Under the pieces are notes generated by a model. That model had not been told where the DNA came from, did not search any database, and saw only the letters and a program-made list of their open reading frames with translations. This document shows, in pieces, positions 41,881 to 52,800 of a stretch of DNA of 64,000 bases. The position numbers were made by a program, and so were the translations under genes. Source of the stretch: Hirudinaria manillensis (taxonomy: Eukaryota > Annelida > Clitellata > Hirudinida > Hirudinidae). Position 1 is the first letter of the stretch. Every line of letters begins with the position of its first letter. The stretch covers positions 3,711,001 through 3,775,000 of the forward strand of contig CM067538.1 of NCBI GenBank assembly GCA_034509925.1. The letters are read 5' to 3'.

Positions 41881-42004
41881 TTCTATGTTGTAACCTGGGG
41901 TCTGATGAATTAATTAACGTAAGGATATCTTTATTGGATTTAACTAATGATTCTGAATATTAACTATACTTAATAATTAATTAATTAATGTCAGGGATCC
42001 AACA

Positions 42005-42689
42005 ATATTAATGGCATGTTTTATCAACTAGGAATAACATTATTCAAGAGTAGTATAAATAATAAAAATATTCCTTTCGTGTTTACCAAGGTTACAGCAT
42101 ATAAAAATGGATTGATTTCACTATCGAAGGCAATTAACAATTGCAAGTCTTCCTCGTAATAAATTTATTGCTCGGCGGGATACTTTCTGAAAATTGCTTT
42201 AATTATTTAAATAACTTTAACTAAATAATTTTAAATATTATCAAATTAGTTTGAATTGTTGAGGACTTTCTGAATTCTAAAATGAATTCTTGAATTCTAT
42301 TTCAGTACTCCGATTTACTGTAATAATTTTTCAATTAGTGTGTATTGATAGCCCAATAATGCCCAGAGATGCTTCAGCTTTTTAATTCCTGCACTTTGGC
42401 CTCGTTATGTCGATCCCTTCCACTAATATGGCCAATAAAATTACGATATTCATTTCCACATGGTCCTTATAGCGATTATACACAAAAAAAGCAAGGCACA
42501 ACTTATCAAGACAAGGGTGTAGCAAATGTCAAAGTGCATTTTACGCGTGTCACAAATAATACAAATTTTTTGTGGTACAGTGCATGTCATAAGATTGGAA
42601 CAGGGGCTAAAATTTTTGCATTTTGTCTAATTTTCTGAAAAACCATAGCATGTAATCGCCCAAAGTTTCAATTGTTTCACATCTCTGTT
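42005..42689. other. non-coding, nothing firmly recognised
   Basis: An 89-codon open frame lies at 42369-42638 (+). It contains VKVHFTRVTNNTNFLWYSA but I recognise no family. No element ends seen. Confidence 0.3.
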
Positions 42690-44168
42690 CTCACTTAATA
42701 AAATTTCAATATGTTTGCAAAGCAAAATTTGAATATGAATGAAACTCCACGGAAAATCCCTTTGATGTTGTTTGGAGGCGTTTCAAAGCTTGTCTTTGAG
42801 TGATCATTGATGTAATCATCATTATCAATATTGCTCAAAAGATCTGGTCTTGAAGAATTAGTTGAAAAGCATTGTGGATACTATAATAAAGTTATATATA
42901 TAAAGGGTAATGTTAAATGATTATTTGATTAAATAAAAAGAATGCTAGTTAAGCTTATTATAAATGGGTTCTTGCTGAAATGTAGAAAGGACAAATTAAG
43001 GCATTAAATTAGCTAAATAAAGTCGTTTCCTGAAATTTCAAAAGGGTTTAAATATTACGGAAATTTTGTCAGACTATTTTAAAAGGATCCAGTTGTAGAA
43101 CCAACTAAGTAAAAGGAAGATCTCGAAAACTGGATTATCATCAGAAGAGATTTCTTGTTCGTGAAGCTTGCAAGGGAGAAGCTCTTCAATGGGGCTTGAA
43201 AAAAAGTTGAAATTAAATTTATGCCAGTGTCCAATATGCAGATACCTTCGGAGAAGCCGATTTTTAAAGTATAGAAAGCACCAGTAAGAGATATTCTTGA
43301 CAGAACATCCCAAAAAACTTCGATTGAATTGGCTCGAGGAGATGATGAGTTTGAATATGAATTGGAGCATTACAATTTTTCAGATAAAAAACATTTTAAA
43401 TTTGAGTCCATATGATATGTGTTCGAATATTATTGTTATAATGTCAGAAGTCCCAAAAATTACTTTTAAAAAAATTTTGGAGGTCATTGATGGGCTGCCA
43501 TTTCTTCTCTTGGTTCATCAGATGTGGTGGTCTTAAAGGCGAAACAAAATTGCTCAGAATGTGATTAATTTCTAAACAAATACCTCCTATACAGTAGATT
43601 TCAAATGGATAAGGTTATCTTTTAACAAAATGATGGCTCCATTCACATCTCAATACCAAAAAAGGTTATTGTCCAGAAAAAGAATCTGTGTCTTAAAGTG
43701 GTCTGCTTTGACCTGAGGACCAAAATCCTGCTGAAAATGTGTGGCGGATTGCTCACTAATCAAGTATATTGTAATGTTAGGCAAAAAACCAGCACTTTTG
43801 AATTGCAAAAAATATCTGAGAGAGGAAATGATAAAGTTGGACAACAAGAGGCTGAAACTCTTCTTGGAATCAAAGAAAGATCGAGTTCAGGAAGTATTTC
43901 AAAAAAAAAAGAATGACAAAACACATTATCGGCCTTATTTATTTTATATTTTAAACGTTTGTTTTATCGCTCATACCTTTTTGCAATTCCAGTGTTAGAT
44001 TTTTGCCTAACATTATAATGTACCAATTAGAGTAATCCCCACACATTTTCAGTAAAATTTAGGTCCCTAGATCGAGCAGACCACTTCTTTGAAGACACTA
44101 TGATTCTTTTTCTGGAAAATAACATTTTTTTTGATTGATATTGAGATGTGGATGCTTTGACCGGAAAA
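42690..44168. mobile_element. Tc3-like remnants: one sense copy and a head-to-head tail
   Basis: 42690-43080 matches the Tc3 leader and HTH. 43080-43200 has decayed DP.V.PTK and R-K-x-S-S-E-E-R segments. 43297-43536 is the catalytic region in broken frames. 43668-44168 repeats the palindromic arrangement seen at 361-860, with the antisense part at 44209-44027 reading SRDLNFTENVWGLL. All frames are broken. Confidence 0.65.
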
Positions 44169-44221
44169 ATAAAGATTTTTGCTTTCATACGAGGATCACC
44201 GATTTTCACTTTTTATCATAT

Positions 44222-44472
44222 TGTTGGATAATTAAAGAATATTTAAAATTATATTGCTAATTAATTAATTTAATAATTAATTAATGTTCAGGGCACTATT
44301 CAGAGTCTTTGGTTATGAACAAATAGAGTTATCTCGAAAAGCAGAGCGAGAGTAAGAGAAACAGCAGATTCCAAGACTTAGACAATTAGACATTGAACAT
44401 CTTCTAAGCCATCTGAACACTTTCAATAAACCTGACCTTCTATAATTAGTTTGAGGACCCCGGGTTATTACA
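44222..44472 (+). repeat. 5' LTR of SAP LTR element copy 3
   Basis: 251 bp, TGTTGGATAA to GGTTATTACA; about 40 bp shorter than in copies 1 and 2 because of small deletions. Confidence 0.8.
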
Positions 44473-44553
44473 TTGGTGTCAGGAGTGGGATTTAGAGTTA
44501 AAGGATGTCCAAGAGTAACTAAGGTAGAGGCTTGATTATTTGAAAAGTGAAGG

Positions 44554-45703
44554 ATGTCGTTGTACTTGGATGAATTGAACGTGCCTCGATTGAGACAAGA
44601 ATTGAGAGATCGTGGCCTGGATTGGAAAGGCACGAAAACTGAGATACGGGAGCGACTTGGGGCATGGCTGACAGAGAATGGCCATGACCCGGAGGAATAC
44701 GAATTCGAGGATCCATTCGATAAAAAATGGATGAATTTCGTGATTTAATGAAAAAGGCCGGAGATGAGTTGAGGAGGATATTAGGGGCGATTTGAAAAGC
44801 ACAGCGGTTCCGCGTCAGGATGCCTCGTTGGTTTCGGGTGAAAACTCTACTGAGAAGAGTTCCGATGGTTCTTTTGAGGAGAGCAGAGTGGTGCTTCCAT
44901 ATTGCGAGGAACTAGGAGAGAAACTCTGCAAAAATGGTCCCAACGAAGAACAAATTATATCCGTTGTTCCAAGTACAGTTTTTGGCAGCCCTGGGATGGA
45001 GACACAATCCGACCACAGTGCTTGCGTGTCTCCAGAAACTCTGTGCGTGATGGCAGACTCAGAGGACTTGCCGTTGGAGCCCATGGAGTCACCAGATCAG
45101 GTCGAGTCGCCAGCAGGGCTCAGAGAGCTCACGGAGGTGCTAGTGGAGCAAGTGGAGTTGTTGGTGCAGCCCGAGGAGTTACTGGTGAGTCACGTGGAGT
45201 TGTCGGTGGAGCGCACGGAGTTGTTACTGGAGCGGGTGGAGTCTTCCGATGAGCCCGTAGATTTGCCGACGGGGCCCTTGAGATCAATTGGACCTGTGGA
45301 GTCTTTGGAGGAGTCCGAGGATTTACCAGCGGAGCTCATGGAATCAGTTAAGTCAGTGGAGCCTGCGGATGTTTCGGCTCCATTGGGCATACCAGAAGGG
45401 AGTGCTCGGGATTTCGGGAGTGATGGGAGAGTGCCTAGCATGGAAAGTGGAGTAGGCGATCCTGTAGAGAGTTTGAGATCTGGCGACATGGTGGAGCAGG
45501 AGGGTGAACATGGAAGTGGCGACGTTCCGCGACTGAAAGTTGCAGGACACAGGGGCCAGAGGGGGGAAACAGAAATCCCAGAAGAGGACAAAGCAAAAGG
45601 ATCTGAGATTGTCGGAAGACAATCGGATCCTATTCCTAGAGTAAAAATGAAAATGGGAATAGATGTCTGTTCGGGACGAACAGATTTAAGGAGGGGGCAG
45701 TGA
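44554..45703 (+). pseudogene. SAP-domain gag-like ORF, frameshifted (copy 3)
   Basis: 44554-44748 gives the SAP domain and ends early (WMNFVI). The frame resumes at 44792-45703 with the acidic repeat region (VELLVQPEELLVSHVELSVE). The break is near 44735, where copy 2 continues in frame. The acidic region carries extra repeat units (VESLEESEDLPAELMESV) not seen in copies 1 and 2. Confidence 0.7.
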
Positions 45704-45961
45704 TGGATCCCTGAATCCAGATAATTGAAGAATCACTAAAATGATATTGCTAATTAATTAATTAATTAATGTTCAGAGTACTATTTAGAGTCTTTGGTTA
45801 TGAACCTCGACAAATAGAGTTATCTCGAAAAGCAGAGAGAGTAAGAGAAACAGCAGATTCCAAGACTTAGACAATTAGGCATTGTACATCTTCCAAGCCA
45901 TCTGAACACTTTCAATAAACCTGACCTTCTATAATTAGTTTGAGGACCCCGGGTTATTACA
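45701..45961 (+). repeat. 3' LTR (possibly chimeric) of SAP LTR element copy 3
   Basis: 261 bp; starts TGATGGATCC (TGTTGG mutated to TGATGG) and ends GGTTATTACA. It is followed by a primer-site-like sequence, as a 5' LTR would be. Confidence 0.7.
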
Positions 45962-48127
45962 TTTGTGTCAGGAGTGGGATTTAGATATACAGACCTATTG
46001 GACTCTTTAGCAATCATTTTGCAGGAATAATTAGCTTTCCTGAAGGCTCAAATCTGCCCCTTCTAATTTTCAGACAAAGTTTTACCTCTACCCTTCATTA
46101 AACTATAACTAATACACTAAAAAGGAATTTTTTGCCAATATTTAATGTTTATGACTAAAACCTACTTTGAAGCTCTTATAAACCTTGTAAAATAAATTTT
46201 ATAGCACATATGCAAAAATTTCCTATCATTATTAGTCAGTTTAAAAACACATTGATGTGCAATTTACAAGTTGTATTAGTCATAGGAAGCTCAAATTTTA
46301 CAAGGTGTTTTGTGTGTGATAAAATGATGCAATGTACAAATTTGAACAAATTTTATTGGTTAGTTCTCTTGAAATTTGGAAAAATGTGAAATTCCTATCA
46401 TTATTGGGCTTACTGTAGAACAACTGTTTTTTCTGAGGTGCAATATAGCAGTATTCATATTCTTCCCGACGGTGGGTAAACTACTTATTTTTTCTAAATG
46501 GTTTAGATATGACTTATAACAAAATTAGAGTTAAAAAACATGAGTGTCCCAAGCTTCTGCTAATGTTATAGAACAACTGGTTTTTCTAGACGTGAGATGC
46601 AATATAGCAGTATTCATATTGTTCACGACGGAGGGTTAACTACTTATTTTTTCTAGTTATTTTATATAAAGAAAAAGATTTAAGACTAATCGAATGACTC
46701 GTTCGAATGCAACTAGGAAAAATAATTAAAAACAATCATTGGGTTAGAAGATAAAGCAGTAGTGACAATTTGAAATTATTCGCATATGATTGAGTTGAAG
46801 TGCCTGTGTATAAGAGATTGTAGCCTGAAAAGAAAAACAAATTATATTAGATGTTAATTATTAAGTTTATTGGACACGTTACATAATGACACTGTTTAGT
46901 TAAGATAAGACATATTATAAAATAATAAAAAACTTTTGTATTACAGCTGTGTCTGCAACTTTGTGCAGAGGCATCAATTTCATTCAAAACATAAATCGTG
47001 GAGATTATTCTGTATTTACAGAAAAACAAGCAGAACTTACCACCACATTTAGGGCGACATTCGGAAAATATATATATATTAAATATAATTAAGAGAATAT
47101 TACATGATAATGTAACAGATGTGAGGATTTATATTAAACCTAATAGGTTGAGATTTATTCTTATATTTAAAATTGGTGCAGGACGAATTTTATTAGTAAA
47201 CGTATAAGAACGTATAAATGTTCCGGAGGAATCCCCGTGTGAATTTTAAACATTTACTATTGAACAGACTTTGAATTTAGCTGAGTTTTAGAATGGCACG
47301 TTCTTGGACAATTGGAGTGTTTGATAAATTCTTTTTTCACAAAAAAATATGTAGAGTTTTTTTTACAACAAGCAAATTTCCATTTACGTGGCCGATCGAT
47401 CCGTTTTATTTGCGAATCAGACCGAGTTATGAAAGATAAATTTGCAGGCCATTACGTAAGGTCAGGACGATTGATCTGCAGAAAAGGTATCTAGCGCTAA
47501 ATGCGTGATTTTATGACCGCTAGCATGGCATGTTTTCGCAGCCTTCTGGTTCTCGTAAAAATGCAGTCAACAAAATTTTATATTTTATGTTCGGCAATGT
47601 ATACAAAATTAGTTTTTTTTAATTTTTTCTATTTTTCTGATAATCCATTTTGCCTATGTTAAAATATCTAATTATGATTATTTAAATCATAATAATAGAA
47701 TTTAATATATTTTAGAATAAATGTTGTTTATTATGATGTTCATTTGAAAAATTTGAAAACTAATAATATCATCGAGAAATTCAAGGCTTTTGAAACTTGT
47801 TATTTGCCAGCACTTCTTTCGTCCTCATAAGAGGAATTCAAATATTTTCTTTTATTTTCTTAATACTAATATAATTAGACGAATTATTTCAATTACAATA
47901 ATCCTGATGATATGGCACCTGAGACGACAAGACATAAGAGATTATTTTTTAAATGAACGGTTCTCGGAATGTTTTCTGAGGCTATGTGTTTCTTTCAGAT
48001 ATCTTTTCTGGCCTCCCCAATAGAAATCAAGTAGAAATAAAGGGAAGTGAAAATATTTAGGCAATTTAGAATTTCTAGTATAATTAAAAGAAACAAAAAA
48101 TTAATTTATAAAACTCATTTGTGCGAC
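45962..48127. repeat. segmental-duplication blocks, non-coding (partner 4484-5711 and 9425-9910)
   Basis: Nearly identical to the left copy, but without the MULE-like transposon: 47420-47440 is its empty site. 46303-46650 holds the dispersed repeat. A minus-strand exon-like piece at 47041-47075 encodes FSECRPKCGG before a GTAAG donor. I assign no gene. Confidence 0.6.
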
Positions 48128-48148
48128 AGTATTGTTAAATATATATAT

Positions 48149-48232
48149 ACTAGCGGTGCCAAGCCACGCTTTGCTGCGTTTTCAATCTTAGATTTCGCGT
48201 TAATAAATGTTAATTTTGTTGAACTCTGAACT
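48149..48232 (-). mobile_element. Helitron-like 3' terminus
   Basis: On the minus strand the sequence ends with a small hairpin (ACGC-agcaaa-GCGT), about 12 bases, then CTAGT at 48153-48149, followed by an AT run. CTRR(T) preceded by a hairpin is the Helitron 3' signature. The left duplicate has no such sequence at the matching (TA)n site. No helicase or 5' TC end was found, so it is a fragment or non-autonomous copy. Confidence 0.4.
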
Positions 48233-48332
48233 TTTCCTATATCAGTTATGATTGTTTCAACTTTGGTTTGAAACAAACTGCTCCATTGTTTTGTTCCTTC
48301 TCTACTTTCTTCCAGCTTATGGAGTAGAATTT

Positions 48333-49042
48333 GTTTTCTTTTGTTGCGGAACTCCGGTTGTCCAAAGAAAAACATAAGAAAATCCAATTAAATTACTTTG
48401 AACTAATATTCAGTGACAGAGTGACATTAACGATTATTCTTAAAAGTTTTATTAATTAAAAGTTTCTGCGAAATCTATACCCAATTTTTCTTTTTGGCAA
48501 TACTTTTCTATACACCTCAAGCAAGATTTATCTATTGGTTATTAACATAATCTAAAGTTCTGTTTTATTGTGTAAATCAAGAATGCCACAGACTTTCACT
48601 AGTAGACACAAATGTCTAGGATGCATGCATCCCTAATCTTGAAGAACATTCAGACTAATCATCGTAGAGATTGTCAAATTGAAATTTGTGGATAAAGTTT
48701 GTGATCCTCCCAAGATTGTTGTGGCCGCTGACAATCTACGAATTCAGCCTGACCTCTGTGGAGGCACTGGAGAGGTGCATCAATCGGTTTACCAGGAAGT
48801 GGTTGGGCCTGCCTCCAGGACTTTCCTCAATTGCCCTCTACAGCAAAAGTGCCAAACTCAGGCTGCCGTTCAGGTCCGTTGCGGAAGAGTTCAGAGTTAG
48901 CAAGATAAGAACACAGCTCATGATAAATAGCTCCATGGACGACACAATAAGTGGAACGAGGCCGGCACAGGAGATCAGGAAGAAAGTTTAATGCCCAGGA
49001 GGAGATCGAAAGGTCGTTGGAAGTGCTGGCCTTCGAAGAGAT
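48333..49042 (+). pseudogene. copied fragment of subfamily B non-LTR element and its 5' flank
   Basis: Nearly identical to 37178-37887. 48686-48991 encodes the RT thumb end ([18 protein letters not shown]). Because it carries the same unique 350-bp 5' flank, it came from a DNA-level duplication of the 37-kb locus, not from a second retrotransposition. Confidence 0.75.
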
Positions 49043-49596
49043 ACGCCTTTTTTCGTCCATGGCAAGATGGCCAGATTTTCGAAAAAAGCGTATTTTTACA
49101 TGATATAGTTGTGGCATATATATAAAACCTATATACAAACACTCATCTAATCGAGCACTATGTTGTATCAAAATTTCAAAGCAATTGGTCAAGTAATTTC
49201 AGAGAACATTTGCATGTTACAAACACACATTGCATTTTTATTTATATAGAAGATATGTTTGTAAATATTGTTAACGGGGGGTCCGCAAACAAGATAATGC
49301 GTGGTTAAGTTCATCTTTATAAAAATGGGTTCTATTTTCATATATTTTCTTTTCAATAAATTACTATTATTTCCTTTCGACAAAAATACATTCATAAAGT
49401 TATGAGCAGGCATAAAATATATTTGTAAATTTTATTTCAAATTCCTGCTCACTGTTATTGTATGTGCCTTATATAATTTATAAGATTAATTTAATCACTA
49501 ATTATGATGAGGTTTTTTTTTTATTCGAATAAGCATTTCATAAAATTGTAAATTCAATTTTACATCAATATAAAAATATGCGATTTAAACCATTTT
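49043..49596. other. non-coding 3' flank of the ADAM gene
   Basis: AT-rich. 49255-49320 matches 9930-9975 of the left copy, which has lost about 300 bp between that point and the last exon. Nothing else was recognised. Confidence 0.4.
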
Positions 49597-49870
49597 TTAC
49601 TTTACATGGATGTACTGACCTCTAACTGATCTTTCTCTAAAGATGTTATCGCATAGTGGTGGCAATATTCCTCCATCGCAGTGACATTGGCCCAAATTGT
49701 TGCAAACCTTCAAAACGTTATGAAATGTTTTTTCAGCCGAAAATACTGAAAAATGAATTAACTTCATCTAACTTTAAATGTTATTTAATACTCACCCCTT
49801 CATCGCAACTCTCTAAACATTTTCGAAAATTTAAATTTGAAATATCTTCGCATTTATGAGAAACACAAAT
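49597..49870 (-). CDS. ADAM exons: linker and EGF-like end
   Basis: 49870-49796 ([18 protein letters not shown]) and 49707-49597 ([19 protein letters not shown], then [14 protein letters not shown] and TAA). The EGF-like motif is that of ADAM stalks. The stop directly after suggests a secreted product unless a GTAAAG inside the last codons is used as a donor. Confidence 0.78.
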
Positions 49871-52800
49871 CTTGAGAAAATTTAAAATGGCTCGTTAAAA
49901 GTATAAATTATGATGCGGAATTTAAAACATGTAGACTTTTGAATAATAATTTGTCAAGCAATAATAACACCCACCGAATTTGTTCCACATTTTGTCCCAT
50001 CAGGAACTAGGCCTGGATTTATGCTGTGTTGTCCCACTTTTGAAGCTAAAGAATAGCATGTAGTGTTGTCGATATTGAGCGTTATTCTATTCGTTTTTAA
50101 AGCATTTCTATTTCCAAAGTTTTCAAGGGACGGGCCTTTGCAGTGTAAAAGTCCACATAAAACGTCTCTAAAAGGGAACACTAGGTGTTCTTTCGGTTTT
50201 ACTAAAATTTCGCAATAGCACTTACTTGAGTTCACACTTTATGTAAATACCCTTTGTCCAGTCTTGGTAGCAATGGCCATGAACAAATCCCAACACATTT
50301 AGTTCCTCAAAACACGATGACTTGCCGCTCCTAAACGATTCTCCCCATAATAAGCGGCATTGTCTGTTATGTGTTCGACATTGGCCTTCATAACAATATG
50401 ATTCTTCCTGAAATATCATTGTCAGCATCATTATTGATGCTGCAGAATTGTATAATAGCTATGACAAAAATACATATGGAAGTTTCAAAATATTTCATTA
50501 CACACCTACCTATTTTAAACAAATCAATTTAACTAAAAATTCAATACAATCTGCTAAAATAAAATGATGTAAATGTAATACATTGATAAATCTGGTATTT
50601 TATTTGGTAACTCGAATTCTTTAGGCATGTTAACGTACGATGATAATATTTTATATAAACGCCCTCCAGTCAATCTGAAAATGTATCTTCTAGACTTTCT
50701 AAAACTACTGTATGGTAACCAATAATCAATGATCAAAATAAGATGGATATTTTCATAACAATCATAACACCAAAATCCTTCCACTGAAACACAGACTGAA
50801 ATAAAAGTCTTTACATGTGCCTTTCACAAATGTCGACACAATATTGTTGTAAACCAAGCCCTATATAATTGAGAATAGTTATAATAATATTTCGATTAAT
50901 TAAGTCAGAATTAATTAGTCAGGTAACCAAAGCGTAACTAAATTAGATCACGTTGGTTGAAAGCAAGAAATGACAAAGTCCCTGGAAGAACTTCTACGAA
51001 CTGAAACGAGTTGCAATAACGGAATTTGAATTCGAAGGGCCTAAAAACTGTTGGAGTCTTAATACTAATTCGACAACAATAGTAAATGCTTTGCGGCAGG
51101 ACATTTCCACCGTCAATGCAATTATGGGGAACTTGGAGAACAAAGTGTGGCGCATACAGAAAAATTGGAGAACTGTGGTCAGAAATGAATTTTAGAAACC
51201 ATAAACGAGTTGGAATGCAGCCAAGGGAACTCCACATAGACAATAAACTAGAATCCAGTAAGAAAATATATATTATCAAGCTCCAACATTCGACGGTCAA
51301 ACACCAGTGTGAGTGCGGCTAGATCATGATCTATGCCAAAGCTCTTCAAGGAGCAACGGATCTCTAGCGGACCCATATTGTATTGCTGTTACCAATTTAT
51401 TGGTAGGTCTAGTTGAACACTGATCACAAAGAAAAACGCTTTCTCAGAAGGGTTATGGCAATTTTCTGTTTGGTTTGTGTTGCACAAGTTCGAATGAATA
51501 CCGGAGCAGATCCAGATTTCCTTAAATGGAAATTTTGTTTAGTATATTTAGACGACATAAACGTTATCAGAAAAACGTTTGACGAACACTTGTATGGCCT
51601 CAGAAAAATGTTCAGTGGGATTAGAGAGGCAAGCATGAAACTGTAGAAATCTACAAAACAAGAACCACTGCATTACATAAGTAATCTGATGGAATGGTCG
51701 AAAGGTTTAACAGAACCATGGAACAATATCTGTTAAAGATGGTAAGCGATCAACAGGAGTATTGGGACAGGTATCTGAAACTTTTTCTGATAGCATACCG
51801 AACAGCCGTTTATCATAAGAAAATGACCTTTTGTAGGGAGATTCGTCTTCCCGCTGATTTGATGTTCGGGAGACCAGAGGAATCAAAGTCGTCGTGTATC
51901 CATAAGAATGACAAGCTCAGACAGCCTGTAAAAACATTAATTTTGATAGCAATCAAACAAAAAACGAGATACGGCAGACAATCCAATCCCGTAAACTTTA
52001 AAGAGATTGAACAAGTCTGGATGTATAAGACCCAACAGAAAAGTGGAAGTTGACAAAAATTCAAAAAGATTGGAAAAGATCATACTGAAGCATAAAGAAA
52101 ATAAACAATGTGGTTTACCGAATAAAGAATAGCCAAGTTGAAAGTGGTTCACAGCATAGATTAGCGAAACATCACGAATCAGACTCTTCGGGACGATTTA
52201 GGGAACTGGCATTGTTTTAATCCCAGCCCGCAACATTATGTTTACATCTACTTGATAACATTTGCCTACAATTCATTAGAATTAATTTTTATTTAATACC
52301 TCATCAATAACACAAGGTGAACCGTTGAGAAGATGAAAATCGGGTGGACAAAACTCTTCAACACCGCCGCAATACTCCGGAAGATCACACTGATTTCTTT
52401 GTGGTCGACATATAGTGCTTATGTTGAATAGCTTGAAAACACTCAAATCAATTAATTAAATCTATTTTCTAGATCATTCAAACAGTTACCCTGCAATTTC
52501 CAAGATCACAACATTTACCAGTTGCACACCTGGCGCCAACCTCTAGTTTACATGTTTTAGCATCACAACAGGGGTTCCGACAGTCCTGTAAGGTGATTCA
52601 TTTTCCAATGCATCACATTATTAATTACGAATATAATTTTTATTCCAAATCAAACCCAAGCGTACTTCTTCCAAGCCACAGTCGCATTCTTCTGTGTTTT
52701 CCTTAATTCCATTACCGCAAGTTGGTTCGTCGTAGGTGTTGTACGGTAAGTCTTCCAAACACAGAACGGAAGTGCTCGTCATTATTTCAGCAAATGACTT

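Larger units (their letters stand above)
39990..42004 (-). mobile_element. Ty3/gypsy element, antisense, pol deleted after protease
   Basis: On the minus strand: 5' LTR 42004-41886 (TGTTGGATCCCTGACATT … GGTTACAACA), then at once the gag start. Gag: SAP domain 41880-41700, short repeats, capsid region 41518-40844. The protease frame is 40525-40037, ending GRVPLGVMNL. The remainder of pol is gone and the sequence joins an incomplete 3' LTR (about 40060-39990). No target duplication was identified and no primer site is visible between LTR and ATG. It is the only copy here showing that this gypsy family's gag begins with a SAP domain. Confidence 0.78.
44222..45961 (+). mobile_element. SAP-domain LTR retrotransposon (copy 3), right end rearranged
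   Basis: 5' LTR 44222-44472, primer site 44474-44491, polypurine tract about 45688-45697, 3' LTR 45701-45961. No target duplication: the left flank is catat, and the right flank is a primer-site-like tttgtgtcaggagtgggattta. The left flank equals that of copy 1 (tttcactttttatc(g/a)tat), so both descend from one insertion, and the right LTR probably recombined with another element's LTR, deleting what is 3207-4483 in the left duplicate. Confidence 0.78.

Noticed and set aside
42369..42638. 89-codon frame with a weak CAP-domain-like string
   Set aside because: The match is limited to HFT plus scattered residues, without the conserved Trp and Cys, and there are no splice signals.
44222..45961. 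Possible retroviral envelope or other extra gene in the LTR elements
   Set aside because: No signal peptide, transmembrane segment or envelope-like frame exists between pol or the SAP ORF and the 3' LTRs.
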